Source: Spirosoma validum (GTDB lineage Bacteria > Bacteroidota > Bacteroidia > Cytophagales > Spirosomataceae). From it: a stretch of 64,000 bases of DNA. Of the stretch, positions 1 through 7,752 are shown in pieces. The stretch spans positions 62,001 to 126,000 of the forward strand of contig NZ_JACXAA010000009.1 in NCBI RefSeq assembly GCF_014699035.1, given 5' to 3'. How positions within the stretch are numbered: the stretch's first letter is position 1; every line of letters begins with the position of its first letter. The notes beneath the pieces are model-generated. The model was not told the DNA's origin, searched no databases, and was given only the letters and a program-made list of their open reading frames with translations. The position numbers were made by a program, and so were the translations under genes.

Positions 1-94
1 CCTGACTTTTGGTAATCAGAAAGTTGGGCTGACCCCGCGTTACTATTGATACAGTTAGAATCGCCTTGCATACAGCTTTCCCGCCAGAATTTCG

Positions 95-102
95 TATCTT
101 TG
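95..102 (+). promoter_or_regulatory. -7 promoter element of the ABC-F gene
   Basis: The octamer TATCTTTG matches the Bacteroidota -7 consensus TAnnTTTG and lies 29 bases before the ATG at 132. No good -33 TTTG is visible at the usual 19-bp distance, so only the -7 part is supported. Confidence 0.5.
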
Positions 103-131
103 CGGTTTAATTCTGAACAGAAAATCAAGCT

Positions 132-1763
132 ATGGTATCGGTACAAAACGTCTCACTTCGCTATGGTAAGCGGGTGCTTTTCGACGACGTAACTATAAAA
201 TTTACGGCTGGCAACTGCTACGGCGTTATCGGTGCCAACGGCGCGGGCAAGTCGACTTTTCTTAAGATCTTATCGGGTGAGATTGAGCCACAAACGGGCT
301 CCGTCAGTATGACGCCCGGCGAGCGGATGTCGGTACTGAACCAGAATCAGTCAGCCTATGATACCTATCCCGTACTGCAAACGGTTATTATGGGCAATAA
401 ACGCCTGTATGACATTATGCAGGAAAAGGACGAGCTCTATGCCAAAACGGACTTTACGGATGCTGACGGGGAAAAAGCCGCTGAACTCGAATCTGAATTT
501 GCGGAAATGAACGGCTGGGATGCCGAGTCCGATGCTGCTACGTTGTTGTCCGGGTTAGGGATCAAAGAAGACCTGCATTACTCGCTGATGGGCGATCTGA
601 ACGGTTCCGAAAAAGTGCGGGTGCTGTTGGCGCAGGCGCTTTTTGGCAACCCCGACGTCCTGCTGCTCGATGAACCGACGAACAACCTTGATGTCGAGTC
701 GGTGAGCTGGCTCGAAAACTTCCTGGCTAATTTCAGTAATACGGTCATTGTGGTTTCCCACGACCGGCACTTTCTGGATCAGGTCTGTACGCAGATCGTT
801 GATGTGGATTTCAGTAAGGTTAAGCTCTTTGCCGGAAATTATTCATTCTGGTATGAATCGAGCCAGTTAGCGCTGAAACAACGGCAGGACCAGAACAAGA
901 AAACCGAAGACAAGCGGAAAGAACTCGAAGAGTTTATCCGGCGTTTTTCGGCCAACGCATCGAAGTCGAAACAGGCGACCAGCCGGGCTAAGTTGCTCGA
1001 AAAACTGACGATTGACGATATTCAGCCCTCGTCGCGCAAATACCCATACGTTAACTTCAAACCCGAACGCGAACCTGGCGATCAGATCCTGGCGGTCGAG
1101 AATCTGACGTATACGGCGGAAGACGGAACGAAACTGTTTGAAAACCTCTCGTTTACGGTAAATAAACAGGACAAGATTTTCCTGTATAGCCGGGATGGTC
1201 TGGCTGTTTCAGCGCTCCTGGACATTCTGGCGGGAGAGCGCAAAGCCGATTCAGGTACGTTCAAATGGGGCATTACCATCACTATGTCGTACTTCCCGAC
1301 GGATGCCGAAAAGGAAAAGTTCTTCCAGACCGACCTGAATCTGGTGGACTGGCTGCGGCAGTATTCGGTTGAAAAAGACGAAAGCTTTATTCGCGGCTTC
1401 CTGGGTCGGATGTTATTCTCTGGTGAAGAATCACTCAAGAAAGCCACCGTGTTGAGTGGGGGAGAGAAAGTCCGGTGTATGTTGTCGAAGATGATGCTCT
1501 CGGGTGCTAACGTACTGATGCTGGACGAACCGACCAACCACCTCGACCTCGAATCCATCGAGTCGTTGAACAACGGTCTGATTGATTTCAAAGGCCCGAT
1601 TCTTTTTACCTCACATGACCATCAGTTTGTGCAAACAGTTGCCAACCGCGTCATCGAAATTACCCCAGCGGGTATTCTCGACAAGCTGATGACCTACGAC
1701 GAATACCTTACCGACGCCCGTGTAAAAACGCAGCGAGAAGAGTTATACGAAGCCGTAGCGTAA
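132..1763 (+). CDS. ABC-F family ATPase (YbiT/EttA-like) with degenerate second P-loop
   Basis: Soluble duplicated ATPase of the ABC-F class; such proteins act on ribosomes (translation factor or antibiotic protection), not in transport. NBD1 has Walker A GANGAGKS (residues 34-41), a signature reading NGSEK instead of LSGGQ, and Walker B LLLDEPTNNLD. A charged linker (about residues 245-300) is where the P-site tRNA interaction motif sits in this family. NBD2 keeps LSGGEK and LMLDEPTNHLD, but its Walker A position reads YSRDGLAVSAL, without the GxxGxGK(S/T) lysine. No membrane segments; 543 residues is normal for the YbiT group. The gene has its own -7 element and is followed by a terminator. 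ABC-F membership is secure; the subfamily is an inference. Confidence 0.93.
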   Translation: MVSVQNVSLRYGKRVLFDDVTIKFTAGNCYGVIGANGAGKSTFLKILSGEIEPQTGSVSMTPGERMSVLNQNQSAYDTYPVLQTVIMGNKRLYDIMQEKDELYAKTDFTDADGEKAAELESEFAEMNGWDAESDAATLLSGLGIKEDLHYSLMGDLNGSEKVRVLLAQALFGNPDVLLLDEPTNNLDVESVSWLENFLANFSNTVIVVSHDRHFLDQVCTQIVDVDFSKVKLFAGNYSFWYESSQLALKQRQDQNKKTEDKRKELEEFIRRFSANASKSKQATSRAKLLEKLTIDDIQPSSRKYPYVNFKPEREPGDQILAVENLTYTAEDGTKLFENLSFTVNKQDKIFLYSRDGLAVSALLDILAGERKADSGTFKWGITITMSYFPTDAEKEKFFQTDLNLVDWLRQYSVEKDESFIRGFLGRMLFSGEESLKKATVLSGGEKVRCMLSKMMLSGANVLMLDEPTNHLDLESIESLNNGLIDFKGPILFTSHDHQFVQTVANRVIEITPAGILDKLMTYDEYLTDARVKTQREELYEAVA

Positions 1764-1780
1764 CAAAACAACGAGTCGAT

Positions 1781-1823
1781 ACGAAAGGGTGCGCAGCTAG
1801 TCTGTGTGCCCTTTCGTCTTTTT
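1781..1823 (+). terminator. Intrinsic terminator after the ABC-F gene
   Basis: ACGAAAGGG and CCCTTTCGT form a 9-bp stem, with further G-U-rich pairing inside, followed directly by CTTTTT. It starts 17 bases after the ABC-F stop codon. Confidence 0.8.
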
Positions 1824-1879
1824 AGATGGTGCGTCGCAGAATTGTCTGTCTGAATAGATGGCCTGCATCGACGGTGAAC

Positions 1880-3187
1880 TCAGATTGGTAAATAAAGACT
1901 GAATGTAGCTCCCTGATCGGGCTGACTTTGTGCCATGACAAACCCCCGGTGATTCTCGACAACCTTTCGGACAATTGCTAAACCGATACCGGTTCCCGGG
2001 TATTGACCCCGGCCGTGTAATCGCTGGAACGTACCGAAAATACGTTCCGCCTGGTGGGCATCGAACCCGATTCCATTATCGATTACCTGGATTAAACAAA
2101 ACTGCTCACTGCCGTTTGGTATCTGGAAGCTTTCGGGTAATTCTGATCGGGTTACGTTCTGGCGGCTAAAGTGAATAACGGGCAGCTCGCCAGCTTTCAT
2201 GAACTTGATCGAATTTGTCAATAAGTTCTGAAATACCTGTGCTAACTGACTGGCATCACCAGGAATCTGGCCTAAGGGAGAGACGTGTATCGTCGCTCCC
2301 GTCTCCTGAATAATCAGCTCCAGAACGCCTAATACGTCACTAACGATCCGATCTAAATTTTGTAATTGAAAGGCTTCCGTTGGGATCGTCAGACGTGAAT
2401 AGGTTAGCAGATCCCGGATAAGGGCTGACATTCGGACAGCAGCGGATTCCATCCGGTTAACAAAATCAATACCCTCCTGGCCCAGTTCTGTTTCATAACT
2501 GGCTTTCAATAAATTACTAAACTGCTGAATCTTACGGAGCGGCTCCTGCAGATCATGGCTGGCTACGTACGCGAACTGCTGTAGGTTATCATTGGATCGG
2601 TTCAGCGCATAGTTACTTGTTTCCAATGCGGAATTCAGTTGAACCAACCGGTCGTTATTCGACCTCAATAACTGCTGAGTTTCTTTCTGCGCTGTCAGGT
2701 CGGTTAAGATAATACTTAGGCAATGGCCTTCGTCGAGCGCCAGGGGAGTGGCCGAAAGCAGGCAGGCGACCTGTCCACCGTCCTGGGTCAAGGTCATTTC
2801 GCTCTTACTGGATGAACGCCAGCTCTCCTGGAAAAAAGTCGCGTAGCGTTCCTGACAGTTGGAGGTAATAAATGTACTGAACGCTGTACCGATCACTTTT
2901 GCCAAGGGTAGACCTACGATAGACGCAAACATCGAATTGCCGTATAAAACAAGCCCTTGTTCATTGAGCGTTACGGCGCCTTCGTGCATGGTTTCAATGA
3001 AAACACGGTACGTCTGGTCCGCCGTTTTCAGCGTATAGAGCTCATGGCCATCCTCTCCATGAACAACCAGTGCATCAACCTGACCCGTCCGAATGGCATG
3101 GATAGTTTCGGTAGCTTCCTCTAACTGGATACGCAACTGCTCATTTTCGGCTACTAGTTGCTCGTATGTTTTCGTCGGGCTCATCAA
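1880..3187 (-). CDS. PAS-domain sensor histidine kinase of the Kai-like operon
   Basis: 435-residue cytoplasmic histidine kinase: a short coiled N-terminus, a PAS region (about 70-170), a second coiled stretch, a HisKA box YVASHDLQEPLRKI carrying the phospho-acceptor His, and a HATPase_c domain with DNGIGF and GTGIGL nucleotide-binding motifs, ending in FSLYLPI. No transmembrane segment is seen, so it should sense an internal signal. It is the last gene of kaiC-kaiB-kaiB-kinase, one base after the second kaiB, so it is almost certainly co-transcribed. Placement suggests it reads out the KaiB/KaiC module (inference, by analogy with KaiB-interacting kinases of cyanobacteria). No receiver domain is attached and no cognate regulator is adjacent. 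Confidence 0.88.
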   Translation of the reverse strand: MMSPTKTYEQLVAENEQLRIQLEEATETIHAIRTGQVDALVVHGEDGHELYTLKTADQTYRVFIETMHEGAVTLNEQGLVLYGNSMFASIVGLPLAKVIGTAFSTFITSNCQERYATFFQESWRSSSKSEMTLTQDGGQVACLLSATPLALDEGHCLSIILTDLTAQKETQQLLRSNNDRLVQLNSALETSNYALNRSNDNLQQFAYVASHDLQEPLRKIQQFSNLLKASYETELGQEGIDFVNRMESAAVRMSALIRDLLTYSRLTIPTEAFQLQNLDRIVSDVLGVLELIIQETGATIHVSPLGQIPGDASQLAQVFQNLLTNSIKFMKAGELPVIHFSRQNVTRSELPESFQIPNGSEQFCLIQVIDNGIGFDAHQAERIFGTFQRLHGRGQYPGTGIGLAIVRKVVENHRGFVMAQSQPDQGATFSLYLPI

Positions 3188-3188
3188 C

Positions 3189-3500
3189 CTATAATCCTAA
3201 TCCAGTAAGTACGTGCTGGGTATCCGACATGTCACCAATCAATCGACGCCTGGGTAAGGGTGAGTACTTGATAAGCATTGGTAACGCAATGATTTGTTCC
3301 TGTTCGGCAATTTGTTTTTGTTGGTGCACATCAACGATTTCCAGCGAGTAACGATCTGCCAAGTAGGTGTCGCAGATCTGTTTTATATTCGTGATGGCCC
3401 GAATCGAATTGCTCGAGGCACCCGTGACAAATAGACGTAGTATATACGGCTCTTCATCGCCATCCAGATTCAAATCACCTATCGTAGATGGCTCTATCAT
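3189..3500 (-). CDS. Divergent KaiB-like protein
   Basis: 103-residue thioredoxin-like KaiB paralogue. It keeps the KaiB framework: the first strand YILRLFVTG, the helix NSIRAITNIKQIC, strand SLEIVDVHQ, then IIALPMLIKY and LIGDMSD. It differs from the neighbouring copy by a longer acidic N-terminus, PLPRRRLIGD in place of PEPIRKIIGD, and a shorter C-terminus ending GLGL. The start is one base after the preceding kaiB, pointing to translational coupling. KaiB proteins bind the CI ring of KaiC in cyanobacteria; two non-identical copies could bind different partners (inference). Confidence 0.85.
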   Translation of the reverse strand: MIEPSTIGDLNLDGDEEPYILRLFVTGASSNSIRAITNIKQICDTYLADRYSLEIVDVHQQKQIAEQEQIIALPMLIKYSPLPRRRLIGDMSDTQHVLTGLGL

Positions 3501-3501
3501 C

Positions 3502-3810
3502 TTATTTTTTCGTCGAACGAATATCTAATCCTACTAACACTTTTTCTTCATTCGACAGATCCCCGATAATTTTACGAATGGGTTCCGGGACTTTTTTTAC
3601 CAGTGTCGGTACCGCCAGAATCTGGTCGCCAGCGGCTAGTTGTGGTTTGGTTAACAAATCAATTACTTCTATAACGTAACGATCCTTCAAGTGTTCTTCG
3701 CAATACCGCTTTAAATTGGCCAGGGCCGTAACGGACTTGGCTGTTTTTCCGGCAATATATAGCCGTAACTCCCAAATGTCTTTTTCTTCATTCATCACTG
3801 CATGCATCAA
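3502..3810 (-). CDS. kaiB: KaiB-like protein (canonical copy)
   Basis: 102 residues matching KaiB along its length: ELRLYIAGKTAKSV, strand YVIEVIDLL, the conserved block ILAVPTLVKK and RKIIGDLSNEEKVLVGLD. The GD-L motif around residue 86 lies in the part of cyanobacterial KaiB that changes fold. The gene lies 13 bases downstream of kaiC and one base upstream of the second kaiB. Family assignment is firm. A clock function is not: no kaiA is present, and many non-cyanobacterial Kai sets are linked to stress or signalling rather than a free-running rhythm. Confidence 0.92.
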   Translation of the reverse strand: MMHAVMNEEKDIWELRLYIAGKTAKSVTALANLKRYCEEHLKDRYVIEVIDLLTKPQLAAGDQILAVPTLVKKVPEPIRKIIGDLSNEEKVLVGLDIRSTKK

Positions 3811-3823
3811 GGGGGTGAGCTAC

Positions 3824-5536
3824 TTATTGATCATTATGCCGATTCCGGATGATCTGCTCCCGGTTCCGTTCCATAATCGCCTGGCGCAGTTCTTCATCAA
3901 CAAACGCTTTATTTAATTCTTCCTGCACCGACTCGAACTCTTCCCGCAGACTGGCAATTTTAGATTCCAGCACCAGCCGTTTTCGCTCGACCTCCCGATC
4001 TTTACGCGTAACAGCATGATCACGTAAGGCTACACCGGTTGCCTCCTGCAACTGCTGGGCTTCCCGAGCTGATCCGATCAATACGCCCTCGGCGCCTAAA
4101 TAGACGTCAACCAGTTCCAGGCCTTCGTTCGTGATGACAAACTCCCGGACCTGATTCGAATGCTTCATGCCCCGCGATTTCATGATATACATTCCCCGGT
4201 TACGTTCGCCATTGGACTCAATATCCCGCACTAACAGCCAGGCATCTACCAACGATGAGACGCCTTCGTCGGTTTGCTCGCCGACAACTGTGTTCATTGA
4301 CAAAGCCGTAAACACAACCGTAATCTGCTCGGCTTGCAGAAAGTCAATCAGGCGCATCAGCATCGAGCGAACCTCACTGATTGAGCCAACCGTGATCAGG
4401 TTTGTGATCGGGTCGACAACAACGACCTGCGGCTTAAATTCCCGAATGAGCTTATGAATGGTGACCAGGTGCATTTCCAATCCATTGAGCGTTGGTCGGG
4501 AAGCATGAAACTGGAGCAACCCTGCATCAATATGTACCTGAAGATCAAAACCAATCGACCGCATATTCCGGACAATCTGATTCGGAGATTCTTCAAACGC
4601 AAAGTAGATACAGCGTTCGCCACGTTGACAGGTTGCCTGGGCAAAACTGCCCGCAATGCTGGTTTTGCCGGTTCCGGCCGTTCCGGATACCAGAATGCTG
4701 CTGCCTCTATAAAAGCCTTTTCCTTCCAGCATTTTATCCAGCGACGGAATGCCTGATGAGATCCGTTCAGTCGTAACCGCATGATCGAGTGTCAGCGACG
4801 TAACGGGGAGAACGGAAAGCCCGTCTTCATCAATCAGGAATGGATATTCGTTGGTGCCGTGGGCTGACCCCCGGTATTTGACGATCCGTAATAATCGGGT
4901 TGAAATCTGATTGTTTATTCGGTGATCCAGCAGAATGACGCAGTCTGATACGTATTCCTCAAGACCATTCCGGGTTAATGTACCTTCTCCCTTTTCGCCG
5001 GTAATGATGGTCGTTACTCCTTTTTCTTTCAGCCAGTTAAAAAGCCGCCTGATTTCACTACGGAGGATACCCTCGTTGTTGAGGTTCGCGAATAGGTTTT
5101 CGATCGTGTCCAACACCACTCGTTTCGCCCCGATGCTGTCGATTGCATACCCCAATCGAATAAAAAGTCCTTCCAGATCGTACTCGCCGGTTTCTTCGAT
5201 TTCGTTGCGGTCAATATGGACGTAATCGAGTTTGATACGTTCATCTTTCTGAAGCTGATCCAGGTCAAACCCGAGTGACGCTACGTTGGCTGCCAGTTCT
5301 TCTGTTTTTTCTTCAAAGGCCATAAACACCCCCGGCTCATTGAACTCGATAGCCCCCCGGACAATAAACTCAATAGAAAACAAGGTTTTTCCGCAGCCTG
5401 TGCCCCCACATATTAGGGTCGGGCGACCTTTAGGTAAGCCACCGCCAGTTATCTCATCTAAGCCAGGAATACCGGTGGGAGATTTAAGTAATGAAGGAAG
5501 AGAAGATTTGATTTGCTTTGAGGAGTTTAAACTCAT
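3824..5536 (-). CDS. kaiC: KaiC-like RecA-fold ATPase/kinase
   Basis: Double-domain KaiC of 570 residues. CI has Walker A GGTGCGKT (44-51) and a catalytic Glu pair in AFEEKTEE (75-76); CII has GTAGTGKT (285-292) and AFEESP (315-316). At the CII position matching the Ser-Thr autophosphorylation pair of cyanobacterial KaiC the sequence reads Ser-Ser (427-428, in EGVSSLVDAW). The last 65 residues form a charged coiled coil (about 505-570) in place of the usual KaiA-binding tail, consistent with the lack of kaiA. It heads the operon kaiC-kaiB-kaiB-kinase and is divergent from the oxidoreductase gene. Close to the KaiC2/KaiC3 type by these features (inference). ATG chosen just before conserved sequence. 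Confidence 0.93.
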   Translation of the reverse strand: MSLNSSKQIKSSLPSLLKSPTGIPGLDEITGGGLPKGRPTLICGGTGCGKTLFSIEFIVRGAIEFNEPGVFMAFEEKTEELAANVASLGFDLDQLQKDERIKLDYVHIDRNEIEETGEYDLEGLFIRLGYAIDSIGAKRVVLDTIENLFANLNNEGILRSEIRRLFNWLKEKGVTTIITGEKGEGTLTRNGLEEYVSDCVILLDHRINNQISTRLLRIVKYRGSAHGTNEYPFLIDEDGLSVLPVTSLTLDHAVTTERISSGIPSLDKMLEGKGFYRGSSILVSGTAGTGKTSIAGSFAQATCQRGERCIYFAFEESPNQIVRNMRSIGFDLQVHIDAGLLQFHASRPTLNGLEMHLVTIHKLIREFKPQVVVVDPITNLITVGSISEVRSMLMRLIDFLQAEQITVVFTALSMNTVVGEQTDEGVSSLVDAWLLVRDIESNGERNRGMYIMKSRGMKHSNQVREFVITNEGLELVDVYLGAEGVLIGSAREAQQLQEATGVALRDHAVTRKDREVERKRLVLESKIASLREEFESVQEELNKAFVDEELRQAIMERNREQIIRNRHNDQ

Positions 5537-5826
5537 TTACAGTCAGAATTTTCAAAACTAGTCTATAAAGACAAGCAGGCAGCTAGTTTAAATTACCTTA
5601 TTAAGTTTATTCAAACAGCTATTTAGTAGTCAAATGTACAGAGAAGGGTTAAATATACGAATAAGTTTATGAGTGCTTACGTGCGTACTTAATTCAATCC
5701 CCGTTGTCCTTAAAATTAGCCGCTTGTCTTATTGTCTGTATATTTTAATACAAACTTCTCTCCGTATTGCAGACCTAATCAACTTTCAATAGTTATGGAT
5801 ATACATTCACTACGTTGTTATTTAGT

Positions 5827-7176
5827 ATGCAGTTATTCGACCTCATTGTTATTGGTACCGGATCGGCCGGAAAAACGGTCGCTGAAAAGGGTCGTGAGGC
5901 TGGAAAGTCTGTGGCCATCATTGATAAATTACCCTTCGGGGGTACGTGCTCACAACGCGGCTGCGACCCTAAAAAAGTGCTGGTAGGAGCCGCTGAACTT
6001 GTTGCCCGGTCGGAACAGATGCTTGGAAAAGGAATCAACGCCAAAGCGAGCATCAATTGGGCTGATCTGATGCGGTTTAAGAAAACATTTACGGACCCAA
6101 TACCGGAAAACACGGAAGAAAAATTTGCGGGTCAGGGCATGACTATGTTTCACGGTGCCGCTACGTTTCTGTCGCCAAATTCCATCCGGGTTGGCGATGA
6201 CGAGCTGCAGGCAGCGTATATTGTTATTGCTACGGGGCAACGCCCGCAACCGCTGAACATTCCGGGCGAGAACTTGCTGACCGACAGCACGGGCTTTCTG
6301 GAGTTGCCCGAACTCCCTCATGAAATTATCATGATTGGAGGTGGATATATTGCTTTTGAGTTTGCCCACATTGCTGCCCGCGCAGGATCGAAAGTAACGA
6401 TTCTTCATCAGGGCAAACGTCCGCTGGAGGGCTTTGATGCCGATCTGGTTGATCTATTGGTGAAAGCCATGCGGGCTATCGGTATTTTTATTGTGCTTGA
6501 AGCAAAAGTAACGGCTGTGGAAGATGAACCCGGTACGTTAGCCGTTCAATATGAGCGCGATGGAGCAAGCCATACAGCAACGGCAAATCTGGTTGTTCAT
6601 GCCGCTGGTCGGGTAGCTGACGTAGCGGAGCTTGCCCTGGAAAAGGGAAATGTTGATATGGGGAAGAAGGGTGTGACGGTTAATGAATTTCTGCAAAGTG
6701 TATCAAATCCGATGGTATATGCGTGTGGCGATGTAGCCGACAAAGGCTTACCGCTTACTCCGCTGGCATCCTATGATGGACGCATCGTCGCAGAAAACAT
6801 TCTGAAAGGCAATCGGCGAACTTTTTCAAATGATCCAATTCCAACAGCGGTATTTACGGTGCCACCTCTGGCCTCTATTGGCTTAAACGAAGAGCAGGCT
6901 CGTGAACAGGGACGTAACGTACACGTAACCTTTCAGGAAACGGCCGACTGGTACGTTAGCCGACGGATCAATGAGCCATTTACGGGATTTAAAACCATTG
7001 TTGACAAAGAAACGGATCAGATTTTAGGAGCGCACCTATTAGGTTCGGGTTTTGACGAAGTGATTAATTTGTTCACACTGGCTATGAAACACGGTATTAC
7101 CGCTAAAGAGCTGGGAGATACGTTGTTTGCCTATCCGACCCACGCATCTGACCTAAAGTCGATGTTGACCGATTGA
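5827..7176 (+). CDS. Flavin-dependent pyridine nucleotide-disulfide oxidoreductase
   Basis: Class I flavin disulfide reductase (glutathione/mercuric reductase and dihydrolipoamide dehydrogenase fold). N-terminal FAD site GTGSAGKT, redox pair GGTCSQRGCDPKK, NAD(P) site GGGYIAFEFA, second FAD motif VYACGDVAD, and a C-terminal dimerization domain ending with the HP-type catalytic region YPTHASD. The ATG at 5827 (MQLFDL) is preferred over one 12 bases upstream because the Rossmann fold starts at once. The usual HPT reads THA here, so the substrate is not obvious; not clearly gor, lpd or merA. It stands alone, divergent from kaiC. An oxidative-stress role is only inference. Confidence 0.9.
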   Translation: MQLFDLIVIGTGSAGKTVAEKGREAGKSVAIIDKLPFGGTCSQRGCDPKKVLVGAAELVARSEQMLGKGINAKASINWADLMRFKKTFTDPIPENTEEKFAGQGMTMFHGAATFLSPNSIRVGDDELQAAYIVIATGQRPQPLNIPGENLLTDSTGFLELPELPHEIIMIGGGYIAFEFAHIAARAGSKVTILHQGKRPLEGFDADLVDLLVKAMRAIGIFIVLEAKVTAVEDEPGTLAVQYERDGASHTATANLVVHAAGRVADVAELALEKGNVDMGKKGVTVNEFLQSVSNPMVYACGDVADKGLPLTPLASYDGRIVAENILKGNRRTFSNDPIPTAVFTVPPLASIGLNEEQAREQGRNVHVTFQETADWYVSRRINEPFTGFKTIVDKETDQILGAHLLGSGFDEVINLFTLAMKHGITAKELGDTLFAYPTHASDLKSMLTD

Positions 7177-7183
7177 GTCGAAT

Positions 7184-7220
7184 AAAAAACCGCTATCAGA
7201 GATCTGGCTCCGATAGCGGT
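7184..7220 (-). terminator. Intrinsic terminator on the minus strand
   Basis: Read on the minus strand: stem ACCGCTATC/GATAGCGGT extended by GGAG/CTCT, a 6-base loop, then six T. On the plus strand the hairpin is followed by AAAGAC, so it terminates minus-strand transcripts best, either the short RNA proposed just upstream or read-through from the small gene at 7443. Confidence 0.75.
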
Positions 7221-7278
7221 AAAGACATATTCAACTACGAAAAAAGTAATTACTGTTTAAGCGGGTACTCGATAAAGT
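7184..7278 (-). ncRNA. Candidate small RNA of about 95 nt
   Basis: No convincing reading frame exists here on the minus strand, yet the segment has its own promoter architecture: an array of CTAA/TTAA boxes (7301-7338) followed at the standard distance by TTTG (7287-7284), and an intrinsic terminator (7220-7184). The predicted transcript starts near 7278 and ends in the T-tract. A 21-codon frame starting at 7296 would begin before the predicted start site, so a peptide is less likely. Boundaries come only from promoter spacing and the terminator. Confidence 0.45.
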
Positions 7279-7283
7279 TGATG

Positions 7284-7338
7284 CAAAATGCAACATAGAG
7301 TTAAGAAGCGGCTTAAGGATTTATTAGAATTGTCTTAG
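7284..7338 (-). promoter_or_regulatory. 11-bp repeat operator array A plus TTTG element
   Basis: On the minus strand CTAA, CTAA, TTAA and TTAA begin at 7338, 7327, 7316 and 7304, steps of 11, 11 and 12 bases. TTTG follows at 7287, 51 bases after the first box. The layout is the same as in three other arrays within 5.5 kb. Helical-turn direct repeats are typical of OmpR/PhoB-family regulators, one of which is encoded at 9208-9885. Confidence 0.6.
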
Positions 7339-7442
7339 AAAAAACCCAGGGTGTACTAAGCGCGTTTACCTGTTCTGCAACTATTGAAAGCTTACGTAGC
7401 GCAAAAACATAATGCGTCAGTTGTCGTCAAATTTGATTTGCG

Positions 7443-7646
7443 TTAACGTAGCAAGCCCGGAATATCAACCAGCCAGGCAATCAGGAGAGTTAGCAAGAAA
7501 AACGCACTCATCAACAAAACAAGCCAATCGGGTTTGGGCGGTTCATCATCGAATGAGTCCGTCATTTTATTTCGTTTCGGATTCAGACCGACGCGAATCG
7601 GTGGTAGAGACGAGGAATAAAAGTTGAGCGATTTCTCGTTGGTCAT
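7443..7646 (-). CDS. Small single-pass membrane protein
   Basis: 67 residues from the ATG at 7646, or 40 residues from the ATG at 7565 (MTDSFDDEPPKPDW...). An acidic, proline-containing cytosolic stretch is followed by one hydrophobic helix (about residues 40-63) and a short tail IPGLLR. No family recognised. Upstream lies operator array B, with its TTTG element 41 bases before the 7646 ATG, supporting transcription of this frame and allowing either start. It lies downstream of the histidine kinase gene on the same strand. It may modulate that membrane-bound kinase, as small membrane peptides do for some two-component systems (inference only). Confidence 0.6.
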   Translation of the reverse strand: MTNEKSLNFYSSSLPPIRVGLNPKRNKMTDSFDDEPPKPDWLVLLMSAFFLLTLLIAWLVDIPGLLR

Positions 7647-7686
7647 AGCAATGGAATTGGAACACAGAAATCCGTTACGGTATAAT

Positions 7687-7742
7687 CAAAGGTGACATAC
7701 CCAACTTAGGATTCACTGAAAAATTCCTTAGAATCTGCTTAG
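7687..7742 (-). promoter_or_regulatory. 11-bp repeat operator array B plus TTTG element
   Basis: On the minus strand CTAA, CTAA, TTCA and CTAA begin at 7742, 7731, 7720 and 7709, exactly 11 bases apart; TTTG (in CACCTTTG) begins at 7690, 52 bases after the first box. The array sits just after the histidine kinase stop codon and would drive the small membrane-protein gene at 7443. Confidence 0.62.
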
Positions 7743-7752
7743 ATTAATAATG

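Noticed and set aside
1082..1591. 169-codon minus-strand frame inside the ABC-F gene
   Set aside because: Antisense shadow with Ser/Arg-rich low-complexity translation.
7273..7296. 21-codon peptide frame (from 7296, minus)
   Set aside because: Its start lies before the transcription start expected from the TTTG element, so an RNA is favoured over a peptide.
7412..7627. 71-codon plus-strand frame opposite the small membrane-protein gene
   Set aside because: Polar translation without pattern, while the opposite frame has a clear membrane helix and a matching promoter.
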